A DNA stretch of 64,000 nucleotides from the NCBI RefSeq assembly GCF_031432975.1, contig NZ_CP133838.1, positions 868,001 through 932,000 on the forward strand, given 5' to 3'. A program made the translations under genes and the position numbers. A model generated the notes under the pieces. It was not told where the DNA came from, did no database searches, and saw nothing but the letters and a program-made list of their open reading frames with translations. This DNA comes from Buttiauxella selenatireducens. Lineage in GTDB: Bacteria > Pseudomonadota > Gammaproteobacteria > Enterobacterales > Enterobacteriaceae. This document shows, one piece after another, positions 7,515 through 15,397 of this stretch; within the stretch, counting starts at the first letter, position 1; the number at the start of each line of letters is the position of its first letter.

Positions 7515-8276
7515 ATGATTTTGGATTCGTTCTCCCTGGAAGGTAAAGTTGCTGTTGTTACTGGCTGTGATACAGGTCTGGGCCAGGGCATGGCTATCGG
7601 TCTTGCTGAAGCGGGTTGTGACATCGTTGGTATTAACATCGTTGAGCCGGCTGAAACTATCGAGCGTGTTACTGCTCTGGGTCGCCGCTTCCTGAGCCTG
7701 ACTGCTGACCTGCGTCAGATCGATGGTATTCCAGCGCTGCTGGAGCGTGCTGTTGCTGAATACGGCCAAATCGATATCCTGGTGAACAACGCCGGTTTGA
7801 TTCGTCGTGAAGATGCGATCAACTTCAGCGAAAAAGACTGGGACGATGTCATGAACCTGAACATCAAGAGCGTATTCTTCATGTCTCAGGCTGTTGCTCG
7901 CCAGTTCATTGCTCAAGGCAAAGGCGGCAAAATCATTAACATCGCTTCCATGCTTTCTTACCAGGGTGGCATCCGCGTTCCTTCTTACACCGCGTCTAAA
8001 AGCGCAGTGATGGGCGTGACCCGTCTGCTGGCGAACGAGTGGGCACAACACGGTATCAACGTGAATGCTATCGCTCCGGGCTATATGGCAACTAACAACA
8101 CCCAGCAATTGCGTGCTGATGAAGAGCGTAGCGCTGCCATTCTTGAGCGTATCCCAGCGGGCCGTTGGGGTCTGCCAGAAGATTTGAAAGGGCCAATCGT
8201 GTTCCTGGCATCCACTGCTTCTGATTACATCAACGGTTACACCGTTGCTGTTGATGGCGGCTGGTTAGCGCGTTAA
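7515..8276 (+). CDS. kduD: 2-dehydro-3-deoxy-D-gluconate 5-dehydrogenase
   Basis: 253 residues, the length of E. coli KduD and closely similar throughout. Short-chain dehydrogenase signature: nucleotide-binding TGCDTGLGQG, LVNNAGL, the catalytic Ser in NIASMLSY and YTASK. It interconverts 2,5-diketo-3-deoxygluconate and 2-keto-3-deoxygluconate with NAD(H), the step after KduI in pectin-derived uronate breakdown. AAAAGGAAA precedes the ATG. Unlike E. coli, kduI is not next to it; kduD is a single gene ending at a terminator. Confidence 0.96.
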   Translation: MILDSFSLEGKVAVVTGCDTGLGQGMAIGLAEAGCDIVGINIVEPAETIERVTALGRRFLSLTADLRQIDGIPALLERAVAEYGQIDILVNNAGLIRREDAINFSEKDWDDVMNLNIKSVFFMSQAVARQFIAQGKGGKIINIASMLSYQGGIRVPSYTASKSAVMGVTRLLANEWAQHGINVNAIAPGYMATNNTQQLRADEERSAAILERIPAGRWGLPEDLKGPIVFLASTASDYINGYTVAVDGGWLAR

Positions 8277-8304
8277 TTTTGTAGTCGCTTTATTGTTTGT
8301 GTTT

Positions 8305-8337
8305 AAAAGCCCTCGGTCTTCGGATCGGGGGCTTTTT
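8305..8337 (+). terminator. Terminator after kduD
   Basis: AAAAGCCCTCGG, loop, then CGGGGGCTTTTT, 28 bases beyond the kduD stop codon; imperfect GC-rich stem followed by T5. Confidence 0.88.
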
Positions 8338-8378
8338 GCATTTGATGTTTAGCAGGATGATATCGGTCAACACTGCTG

Positions 8379-8930
8379 TTTTCCGTTCACCCGCGCATTT
8401 GATTATCTCTGTAACCGTTGCTAACGGTGAACGTGCCAGGAGGGTTACGCCACCCTCCTGGCGACCTCGGCGCCCGGTTTTAAATTGCCGCTGCGCGGTA
8501 AACCCCAGCTTTTCCCCAACGTTCAGGGTCGTTCGCGATTCGTTCCAGACGATCGCTCACTGGCGTGGTTCCCGACCACGCCACCCTGACTTATGGGGAA
8601 CACTGGGGCAATTTATACCGGGAACAAGGTCAAAACCCGTTTGGCTTTTGACGTTGAATTTGGGTTTTGTCGTTGAATTTGAGTCCGGCTTAAATCGCAC
8701 CGTTTTTTGCCCTTCAGTCGGGGTTGAGCCGCCGGGAGCGGCGAAAGAGAGCGATCGTCGGGAACGAATCGCGAACGACCGCGAATGTTGGGTGAAAAAC
8801 GGTGTTTACCGCGCAGCGGCGATTTATTTGCCGGGAGTCGGGGTCCATAGGGGAGCGACGGCGGCTCCCCTATGACGTTCACCGGTTCGGTGGTTCCATA
8901 TAACGGAGTACTTCTGGTGAACGGAACCTT
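8379..8930. repeat. Large palindromic intergenic element, copy 1
   Basis: About 550 bases bounded by TTCCGTTCACC (8381-8391) and GGTGAACGGAA (8916-8926). The interior is a giant imperfect hairpin. The left arm 8482-8558 pairs with 8749-8829, including a 20-base stretch with one mismatch. Side hairpins occur at 8435-8462 (11 bp, loop TACGCC), 8561-8583 and 8846-8874 (11 bp). A second copy in inverted orientation lies at 29522-30085. The central 8583-8720 holds short tandem units around TTTTGACGTTGAATTTG. It fills the gap between the convergent kduD and togB terminators. Not ERIC, REP or BIME by sequence; I do not recognise the family. No transposase is present, so if mobile it is non-autonomous. 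Confidence 0.85.
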
Positions 8931-8963
8931 CGCTATTTCCAATATAAATCACGTTCTTCAGAA

Positions 8964-8988
8964 CTAAAAAAGCCCCGCAAGCGGGGCC
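8964..8988 (-). terminator. Terminator after togMNAB
   Basis: Minus-strand stem GCCCCGC, loop TT, GCGGGGC followed by TTTTTT; it begins 28 bases beyond the togB stop codon. Confidence 0.9.
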
Positions 8989-9015
8989 ATACATAACACC
9001 TGGAACCAGGATTAA

Positions 9016-10305
9016 TTAACGCATCGCGCGCTTCAGAATCCGGTTACCCTGGCGCTCAAACTCAGCGGCCGTTTCTTCTACCGTTTTCTGACCATAATCG
9101 ATGTACTGCAAAGAGGTTCCGAACAAGGACACAATTTGCGGATCGTCAAAGTACGGGGACGTTGGCAGTTTGTTTGGCAGAGATTGCGCCAGTTTCAGAC
9201 CTGCAACCGCCGGATCGTTATCTTTGATCACGCCGTCAGCAGTCAACTGGGTGACAGCGGCTTTGCTCAACGGAACACCACGCTCCAGACCCAGCGCTTC
9301 TACGCCCGCTTTCTCGTTCAGCAAGAAATTAATCAGCATCGCTGCTTCTTTCGGATGCTTTGTTGTTTTACTGATAGAGAACATTTGCGCAGGTTTGAAG
9401 AACAGACCGGCGTCAGTGGCACCTGGCAGCATTGGGTAAGAGCCCAGTTCCAGTTTCGCTGGTGGCTTAAGGTTGTCGGAATACTTCTTAATGGCGGAGT
9501 TCCACATGTAAGTCCCGGCCCACTCGCCCTCAATCCACGGCTTCATCTCATACATGTTGCTCTTACCAAATGAGGCATAGTATTTGGTGTCAGGCATCAC
9601 GTGGCTGTCGATGAGTTTCTTATACATTCCAAAGAACTCAACCCACTGTTCTTTGCTGTAACCGAACTGTTTTTTCGTCGTGTCGATTTCTGGAATATTG
9701 TATTTCTGCACCATATAAGAGCGCAGCAAAGACAGCGTATCCTGATGCTCTAACACCACCGGGAAGTACTGCTTGCCCAATTTGGATTCGAAGGTTTTAC
9801 CCGCCGCCATCAGCTCATCCCATGTTTTCGGGTAAGCGATGCCCGCTTTTTTCCAGGTTTCGTCATTGAAATAGAACACGCGCGCGGTGACGGAAATCGG
9901 AATACCGTTCAGCTTTCCATCGACGGTCGTCGACTGCAATTCTTTAGGATCAAACTGCGCTAAATTCAGCTCATCTTTCACGGTATTCAGATCGTAGAAG
10001 CCGGTGCCGGTTTTAGAGAAAATAGGCAGCCAGTTCCAGTTTGTCTGCATCACGTCCGGTTCTGTGCCGCCAGCAATCTGGGTGGTCAGACGGGACAAGT
10101 GGCCGTCCCAACCGGTGTATTCAGACTTCACCTTAATGTTTGGATGTTGTTTCTGGAACTCTTCAACTGCCTTCAACGTCACCTGATGGCGTCCATTACC
10201 GCCCCACCAGGACAGTCGTAAATCAACGTCATCTGCCGCAAACGCCGAGCCAGCAGCCATGCCGAGTGTGGAGGCAATCAGGGTACTTAACAGCACTTTT
10301 TTCAT
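9016..10305 (-). CDS. togB: Oligogalacturonide ABC transporter, periplasmic binding protein
   Basis: 429 residues from the ATG at 10305 (CAGGAG nine bases upstream; an ATG at 10311 is too close to that site). A signal peptide MKKVLLSTLIASTLGMAAGS ends at AFA before ADDVDLRLSWWGG. It is a family-1 solute-binding protein: GTEPDVMQTNW, WDELMAAGKTFE, EGEWAGTYMWNSA and a C-terminal helical region. It captures oligogalacturonides in the periplasm for TogMN. It is the last gene of togMNAB, as in Dickeya, and is followed by a terminator. Confidence 0.9.
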   Translation of the reverse strand: MKKVLLSTLIASTLGMAAGSAFAADDVDLRLSWWGGNGRHQVTLKAVEEFQKQHPNIKVKSEYTGWDGHLSRLTTQIAGGTEPDVMQTNWNWLPIFSKTGTGFYDLNTVKDELNLAQFDPKELQSTTVDGKLNGIPISVTARVFYFNDETWKKAGIAYPKTWDELMAAGKTFESKLGKQYFPVVLEHQDTLSLLRSYMVQKYNIPEIDTTKKQFGYSKEQWVEFFGMYKKLIDSHVMPDTKYYASFGKSNMYEMKPWIEGEWAGTYMWNSAIKKYSDNLKPPAKLELGSYPMLPGATDAGLFFKPAQMFSISKTTKHPKEAAMLINFLLNEKAGVEALGLERGVPLSKAAVTQLTADGVIKDNDPAVAGLKLAQSLPNKLPTSPYFDDPQIVSLFGTSLQYIDYGQKTVEETAAEFERQGNRILKRAMR

Positions 10306-10320
10306 TATCATAGACTCCTG

Positions 10321-11448
10321 TCAGAGAGAGATGTTCTGTTCTGTTATTGCGTCGAAAATATGACATTTTTCCATGTCAAATTTGAAATACACCTTGCGGT
10401 GAAGACCCTTTTCAATCATTGGCTTAGCTTCATCGGAAGGGATGCGGCAGGTCATTTCGAAATCAGCTACTTTCAGGTAGATGAAGAACTCATGGCCCAT
10501 GTTCTCCACACGTACCATTTCACCGCTGGAGTGGCTGTCAGCGAACGGTTCATCTGAGAGAGAAATAAATTCAGGACGGATGCCGAAGAAGATGTCCTGA
10601 TCTTTGTATTCAGCACAACGCTTCTGCTGGCGCTCATTCAGGGCAAGCGTGTCATGACCGACGCTGATTTGCAGACTGCCATCTTTCTCAATCAGCTTAC
10701 TCGGGCGAATGTTCATTTCTGGCGCGCCAATAAAGCCTGCCACGAACATATTTTTCGGGTAGTGATAGAGGTTATCTGGCGTATCCACCTGCATGATGTG
10801 ACCGAGTTTCATCACGCAGATGCGGTCACCCATGGTCATCGCTTCGGTCTGATCGTGGGTCACGTAAACGGTGGTGGCCGGTTTGCCGCTCTTTTTGAGT
10901 TGCTTATGCAGGTCAGAGATACGAATACGCATCGACGCACGCAGTTTGGCATCAAGGTTAGACAGCGGTTCGTCAAACAAGAACACGTCGGGTTTTTTCA
11001 CAATCGCACGGCCTACGGCCACACGTTGTGCCTGGCCGCCTGACAGCTGGCGCGGCAGGCGGTCCATCAGCTCATCGAGTTCAAGAATTTTTGCGGCGTC
11101 ATTAACTTGAGTTTCAATCTGATCTTTTGGCAATTTGCTCAGTTTCAGGCCGAACGCCAGGTTCTCACGCACCGTCATGTGCGGATACAGGGCGTAGTTC
11201 TGGAACACCATCGCAATTCCGCGAGATTTTGGCGCCAGGTTGTTGACGACACGGTCGCCGATGCGGACTTCACCGCCGCTGATGGTTTCGAGGCCCGCCA
11301 GCATACGCAGGGTGGTTGATTTCGCGCAGCCAGAGGGGCCGACGATAACCATGAACTCACCGTCTTCAATTTTCAGGTCGATACCATGAACCGCCTGGAA
11401 GCCGTTGGAGTACACTTTTTGCAATTTGTTGAAAATAACTTCAGCCAT
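10321..11448 (-). CDS. togA: Oligogalacturonide ABC transporter, ATP-binding subunit
   Basis: 375 residues, a MalK/UgpC-type ATPase. Q-loop VFQNYALYPHMTVREN, signature LSGGQAQRVAVGRA, Walker B VFLFDEPLSNLDAK and switch His in VYVTHDQTEAMTMG are all present. A C-terminal TOBE/regulatory region follows from about residue 240. The Walker A reads GPSGCAKST rather than GPSGCGKST: the glycine before the lysine is alanine (codon gcg). It powers TogMN from the cytoplasmic face. Thirteen bases separate it from togN and nine from togB, so these genes are one operon. Confidence 0.93.
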   Translation of the reverse strand: MAEVIFNKLQKVYSNGFQAVHGIDLKIEDGEFMVIVGPSGCAKSTTLRMLAGLETISGGEVRIGDRVVNNLAPKSRGIAMVFQNYALYPHMTVRENLAFGLKLSKLPKDQIETQVNDAAKILELDELMDRLPRQLSGGQAQRVAVGRAIVKKPDVFLFDEPLSNLDAKLRASMRIRISDLHKQLKKSGKPATTVYVTHDQTEAMTMGDRICVMKLGHIMQVDTPDNLYHYPKNMFVAGFIGAPEMNIRPSKLIEKDGSLQISVGHDTLALNERQQKRCAEYKDQDIFFGIRPEFISLSDEPFADSHSSGEMVRVENMGHEFFIYLKVADFEMTCRIPSDEAKPMIEKGLHRKVYFKFDMEKCHIFDAITEQNISL

Positions 11449-11461
11449 GATATTCCCTCAC

Positions 11462-12376
11462 TTAACCTTTAATTCCGCTGCTGGTCACGCCTTGAACGAA
11501 GTAGCGTTGAGCCAGGAAGAAGATGATGATCGATGGCAGAATGGAGATGCTCGCCATTGCCAGAATTTCGTTCCATGGAGCGCCTTCAGTCACGTCGATA
11601 GACATTTTGAGCGCCAGTGCAATGGGGTATTTGTCTACGCTGTACACATAAATCAGCGGCCCGATGAAGTCGTTCATTGACCACATGAACTGGAACAGGG
11701 CGACGGAGATAATGGCCGGTTTCAGAATCGGCACGACCACATACCACAGCACCTGGAAGGAGTTGCAGCCATCAATTTGCGCGGCTTCTTCCATATCGCG
11801 TGGAACACCACGCAGGAACTGGATCAACATGAAGACAAAGAATCCCTGGGTTGCGAACGCCATTGGCAGCCACAGCGGCAGATAGCTATTCAACATGCCC
11901 ATTTCACGGAACATCAGGTATTGCGGGATTAACAGCACGGTGCTGGGTAGCAGCATGGTCGTAATCAGCGTGGCGAACCAAAACTTCTTGAACGGGATTT
12001 CGAAACGGGCGAAGCCGTAAGCGACAATCGTTGAAGAGATAATGGTCAGCAGCACTTTTGGAATCACATACTGCATGGTGTTCCACATGTAGTGACCAAA
12101 GGTGTACTCAGTACCGGTTTTCCAGCCGTTGACGAAACCGTCGCTGGTTGGATTTGACGGCCACAGACCCAGAGTGGTGAAGATCTCGTGGTTCGGTTTA
12201 AATGCCGCAGAGAACATCCACACCAGCGGGTAGAGCATTAGCAGACCGACAAATATCAGCACCACATAGCGGATGGTACGGCTGATTTTTTCGCGACGTA
12301 ACGTACGTGCGACTTCTTGCTCGGCCAAATCTGTCTGGCTTGTAGACCCGAGCTGGTTATTTGAAATATCAGCCAT
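11462..12376 (-). CDS. togN: Oligogalacturonide ABC transporter, permease N
   Basis: 304 residues from the ATG at 12376, preceded by GGGAGG; an upstream frame extension would run deep into togM. It is a MalG-type inner-membrane permease with six predicted segments (first YVVLIFVGLLMLYPLVWMFS) and the EAA loop EEAAQIDGCNSFQVLW followed by VVPILKP, which docks onto the ATPase. The cytoplasmic N-terminus is about 40 residues. Its start overlaps the end of togM by 8 bases, suggesting translational coupling. Confidence 0.92.
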   Translation of the reverse strand: MADISNNQLGSTSQTDLAEQEVARTLRREKISRTIRYVVLIFVGLLMLYPLVWMFSAAFKPNHEIFTTLGLWPSNPTSDGFVNGWKTGTEYTFGHYMWNTMQYVIPKVLLTIISSTIVAYGFARFEIPFKKFWFATLITTMLLPSTVLLIPQYLMFREMGMLNSYLPLWLPMAFATQGFFVFMLIQFLRGVPRDMEEAAQIDGCNSFQVLWYVVVPILKPAIISVALFQFMWSMNDFIGPLIYVYSVDKYPIALALKMSIDVTEGAPWNEILAMASISILPSIIIFFLAQRYFVQGVTSSGIKG

Positions 12377-13259
12377 TTTTGCCTCCCTTATCTGCGGAGT
12401 AGAACACCCAGTATTTCGATGACTTAAAGGCGATGGAGGCAAAGACCGCCACGACCAGGAACAGAACCCACGCCAGCGCTGCGCCATAACCCATATCGAA
12501 GTATTTGAACGCCGTGTCGTAGATGTAGAGTGAGAACAAGTAGGTATAGTGAGTCGGGCCGCCGCCGGTAATGATGTATGGCGCGGTAAACTCCTGGAAC
12601 GCCTGCGTGGTCTGCATAATGAAGTTGAAGAAAATAACCGGTGTAATCAAAGGCACCGTCACTTTCATAAACATCTGCCATTTAGACGCACCGTCGATCA
12701 TTGCTGCTTCATATTGTGATTGCGGGACGTTTTGCAACGCGGCAAGGAAGATGACCATTGCAGAACCGAACTGCCAGACACGCAGCAGCGTAACGGACAT
12801 CAGCGCCAGAGAAGGCTCGCCCAGCCAGTTCACCGGGTCCAAACCAAACACGCCGATAAAGCTGTTGAGCAGTCCATCGATAGCAAACAGCGCACGCCAT
12901 AAAACCGCGATAGCCACCGAGCTACCCAGAATGGATGGGATGTAATACGCAGTACGGAAGAAACCGATGCCGCGCAGTTTAAAGTTCAGAACAAAGGCGA
13001 TACCCAGTGCGAAAGCGAGTTTTAACGGGATAGTTAAAAACACGTACGCAAACGTCACGCCCATGGATTTCCAGAAGAGTGAATCTTCGGTCAACATGTA
13101 GCGATAGTTTTCAATACCGGTGAACACCGGCGGGTTCATCAAATCGTACTCAGTAAAACTGAGGAAGAAAGATGAAACAAACGGGAAGGCAGTAAAGATA
13201 AGCAACCCGATTATGTAGGGCGATATCCATGCCAATCCCAGCATTTTGTTTTCATTCAT
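12369..13259 (-). CDS. togM: Oligogalacturonide ABC transporter, permease M
   Basis: 296 residues, a MalF-type permease without the large periplasmic insertion of MalF. Six predicted membrane segments start at LGLAWISPYIIGLLIFTAFP. The EAA motif is EAAMIDGASKWQMFMKVTVP. The start ATG at 13259 has GGTAGGT upstream. It is the first gene of togMNAB; the promoter lies in the 13260-13600 region with KdgR-type boxes. Together with TogN it forms the membrane channel. Confidence 0.92.
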   Translation of the reverse strand: MNENKMLGLAWISPYIIGLLIFTAFPFVSSFFLSFTEYDLMNPPVFTGIENYRYMLTEDSLFWKSMGVTFAYVFLTIPLKLAFALGIAFVLNFKLRGIGFFRTAYYIPSILGSSVAIAVLWRALFAIDGLLNSFIGVFGLDPVNWLGEPSLALMSVTLLRVWQFGSAMVIFLAALQNVPQSQYEAAMIDGASKWQMFMKVTVPLITPVIFFNFIMQTTQAFQEFTAPYIITGGGPTHYTYLFSLYIYDTAFKYFDMGYGAALAWVLFLVVAVFASIAFKSSKYWVFYSADKGGKNG

Positions 13260-13488
13260 ACATACCTACCTGGCGCTCAATGGTTTAAAAATTGTTTTTA
13301 CAAAATTGTTCTTGAAACTCATTGCCTCACCCGTAAATCCATACGGCTGGGTCGGAAAGCGGTGGACGTACATATCATATTCATTCCCTGATAATTGATT
13401 GATAAATAAGTATTAAATCACCAGCGCCTGTTTTTGATTTCTGTGGGGGATTTACAGATTTCATAAACATGCGAACCGTGGTTCCTGA

Positions 13489-13509
13489 TTTGTGAAACAT
13501 TGTTTTAAA
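13489..13509. promoter_or_regulatory. KdgR-type operator 1 upstream of togMNAB
   Basis: TTTGTGAAACATTGTTTTAAA carries GAAAC/GTTTT half-sites. It is about 230 bases before togM, so the operon would have a long leader or a closer unrecognised promoter. The rest of 13260-13980 is AT-rich and I see no gene in it. Confidence 0.65.
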
Positions 13510-13567
13510 TAATCTTATTACTATTTGTAAATGAGTCATTCGATTAATCATGGAAATGTGATCAAAG

Positions 13568-13584
13568 TCGAAACGCTGTTTCGA
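13568..13584. promoter_or_regulatory. KdgR-type operator 2 upstream of togMNAB
   Basis: TCGAAACGCTGTTTCGA is a near-perfect palindrome with GAAAC-GCT-GTTTC core, 58 bases beyond the preceding box. Confidence 0.65.
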
Positions 13585-13932
13585 TTGTTTGATGCATGTG
13601 GCGTTTTTCTCTTTGCGGCTAAAAATGACCTGAAATAAGTCAGGGTATAGGGACGAAGGAGTGATGAATAAATTTCTTATCGATTGGAGAGCGTTGCAGA
13701 AGAGGGTAACTATTTTATTGTTTAAATAATCATATAAATCATATGGTTATTATTTTATCAATAATGAGGGTTTCTTATTTGTTTCGTGTGTAAATATTAA
13801 CGGAGAGGGGGTTTTGTTTAATGTGAGCCTGAGCGTCTTATATTTATGCTGAAATGAAATAATGAATGGGGAGAAAGGGAATACGGAAGGAGTTTTCGGT
13901 ATTATTAGCAACCTAATATATTTATATTAGTG

Positions 13933-13974
13933 ATGAACTGCTCCCGGCTTTCGCGCCAGTTCAGAGCAGTTCAT
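13933..13974. terminator. Hairpin downstream of kdgF
   Basis: Perfect 11-base stem ATGAACTGCTC / GAGCAGTTCAT with a 20-base loop, starting 7 bases past the kdgF stop codon. No U-run follows on the minus strand, so it may protect the 3' end rather than act as a classical intrinsic terminator. Confidence 0.5.
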
Positions 13975-13981
13975 TCAGCAA

Positions 13982-14308
13982 TTATTTCTTCAGGAAGTCT
14001 TCACGTATTGGAGTGAAGGTATCCAGCAGCGTGCCTGCGGCAAGGCAAACGCAACCGTGCATCACGTGAGGTTCTTTATACAGGGTGTCGCCTGCGCTAA
14101 CGCGCTGGGTTTCTTCACCGATAGTGAATTCAAATTCGCCAGACAGCACATAAGTTAACTGCTCATGCGGGTGATTATGCATCGGGCCGATGGCACCTTT
14201 TTCAAAGTTTACCTGCACCGCCATCATTTTACCGTCGTGCGCGAGAATGCGGCGGCTCACGCCCGCACCTAAATCTTCCAATTGAGTATCTTTAATAAAA
14301 GTGAACAT
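13982..14308 (-). CDS. kdgF: Unsaturated galacturonate-opening cupin KdgF
   Basis: 108 residues from the ATG at 14308; the open frame extends 40 codons upstream but passes through a KdgR-type operator and lacks family similarity there. Single cupin domain with metal-ligand pattern HNHPHEQLTYVLSGEFEF and a later His in EPHVMHGC. KdgF converts 4,5-unsaturated galacturonate released by lyases to 5-keto-4-deoxyuronate. It is a single gene, divergent from ygeA, with the operator about 20 bases before its start. Confidence 0.9.
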   Translation of the reverse strand: MFTFIKDTQLEDLGAGVSRRILAHDGKMMAVQVNFEKGAIGPMHNHPHEQLTYVLSGEFEFTIGEETQRVSAGDTLYKEPHVMHGCVCLAAGTLLDTFTPIREDFLKK

Positions 14309-14327
14309 TTCTCGATCCCTTATCATG

Positions 14328-14342
14328 TGAAACAACGTTTCA
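14328..14342. promoter_or_regulatory. KdgR-type operator of kdgF
   Basis: TGAAACAACGTTTCA, an exact palindrome around a 3-base centre. It is identical to the core of the first kduD box and lies 20 bases before the kdgF start, a position suited to blocking transcription. Confidence 0.75.
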
Positions 14343-14473
14343 TTTAAATAATCGTATCCTGAAAAATTCCTTTGCGATAGTTGGTGCCGGCGTTTTGTAG
14401 TGCCGATCACGCTTTCGCATTGCGGCATCTCTCTGATATAACCAATGAAATAAATATGAACAGGTGACGCGTG

Positions 14474-15169
14474 ATGAAAACTATTGGTCTGCTGGGCGGG
14501 ATGAGTTGGGAATCGACCATCCCCTATTATCGTTTGATAAATGAAGGGGTTAAGCAGCGCTTAGGTGGGTTGCACTCGGCCAAAATCGTGCTGCACAGCG
14601 TGGATTTCCATGAAATCGAAGCGTGCCAGGCCAAGGGCGAATGGGATTTAGCAGGCGATATGCTGGCACAAGCGGCGCTCGGCCTGCAAAAAGCCGGAGC
14701 CGAGGGCATCGTACTTTGTACCAACACCATGCACAAAGTGGCACACCACATTGAGTCACGTTGCACGCTGCCGTTCTTGCATATCGCCGATGCAACAGGG
14801 CGCGCCATCACCGCGCAAAATGTACAGCGTGTTGCGCTGCTGGGTACGCGTTACACCATGGAACAGGATTTCTACCGGGGTCGCCTGCATGCTGAGTTTG
14901 GTATTGAATCGTTGATCCCAAATGAAGAACAGCGTTTGCGTATTAATCAGATAATCTTTGAAGAACTGTGCCTGGGAAAAATCACTGCCGAGTCTAAGCA
15001 CTTTTATCAGCAGGTGATTGAGGAATTGCAGGGGCAGGGCGCGCAGGGTGTGATTTTTGGCTGCACTGAAATCGGTTTGCTGCTCACTCAGCAAGATTGC
15101 ACACTACCGGTATTCGATACTGCGGCTATTCACGCGGCTGATGCAGTCAATTTCATGTTGGAAGAATAG
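14474..15169 (+). CDS. ygeA: Broad-specificity amino-acid racemase YgeA
   Basis: 231 residues; E. coli YgeA has 230. The ATG at 14474 with CAGGTG eight bases upstream is preferred over the adjacent GTG. Asp/Glu racemase family with two catalytic cysteines, one in VLCTNTMHK (about residue 83) and one in FGCTEIG (about 197). It is PLP-independent and interconverts several L/D amino acids, in E. coli mainly homoserine and methionine types. It keeps its E. coli neighbourhood near lysR/lysA. A hairpin with T-run follows 150 bases downstream. Confidence 0.93.
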   Translation: MKTIGLLGGMSWESTIPYYRLINEGVKQRLGGLHSAKIVLHSVDFHEIEACQAKGEWDLAGDMLAQAALGLQKAGAEGIVLCTNTMHKVAHHIESRCTLPFLHIADATGRAITAQNVQRVALLGTRYTMEQDFYRGRLHAEFGIESLIPNEEQRLRINQIIFEELCLGKITAESKHFYQQVIEELQGQGAQGVIFGCTEIGLLLTQQDCTLPVFDTAAIHAADAVNFMLEE

Positions 15170-15317
15170 TCTTTTTTATTTTAAAGTTCAGAGGGTTAAT
15201 GGATAAAGCAGAGTATCCTTAGCGCTCGCCGGGTCACCTTCTGCGTTTTGTGTGTTATAAATTTGTTAAGCAGCGCACGTTTTTTCATACAAGCTGCACC
15301 TCTGACATCCCCGTAAT

Positions 15318-15352
15318 CTGGCGGTTGAGCTTCGCTCTCCCGCCTTTTGTTA
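15318..15352 (+). terminator. Terminator or attenuator between ygeA and the MFS gene
   Basis: Stem GGCGG...CCGCC with inner GAGC/GCTC and TTC loop, followed by TTTTGTTATTT. It is 46 bases before the MFS start, closer to that gene than to ygeA, so it could act on the MFS leader. Confidence 0.6.
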
Positions 15353-15397
15353 TTTCTATACCCGTCATACCTGGGGTATTCAACCTGGAGTTATTCC

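Noticed and set aside
7446-8108. 220-codon minus-strand frame opposite kduD
   Set aside because: Antisense of kduD, which matches its family over the full length.
8297-8875. Long open frame inside palindromic element copy 1, with a matching frame on the minus strand of copy 2 (29783-30067)
   Set aside because: The predicted peptides look alike only because the DNA is repeated. Differences between copies change amino acids freely (for example Val/Ile, Ala/Val, Pro/Ser) while preserving base pairing. No ribosome site or known domain is present, so structure rather than protein is conserved.
13600-13930. Possible small RNA or gene in the AT-rich gap between togM and kdgF
   Set aside because: No ribosome site with a convincing frame, no terminator with T-run and no recognised sRNA sequence could be found.
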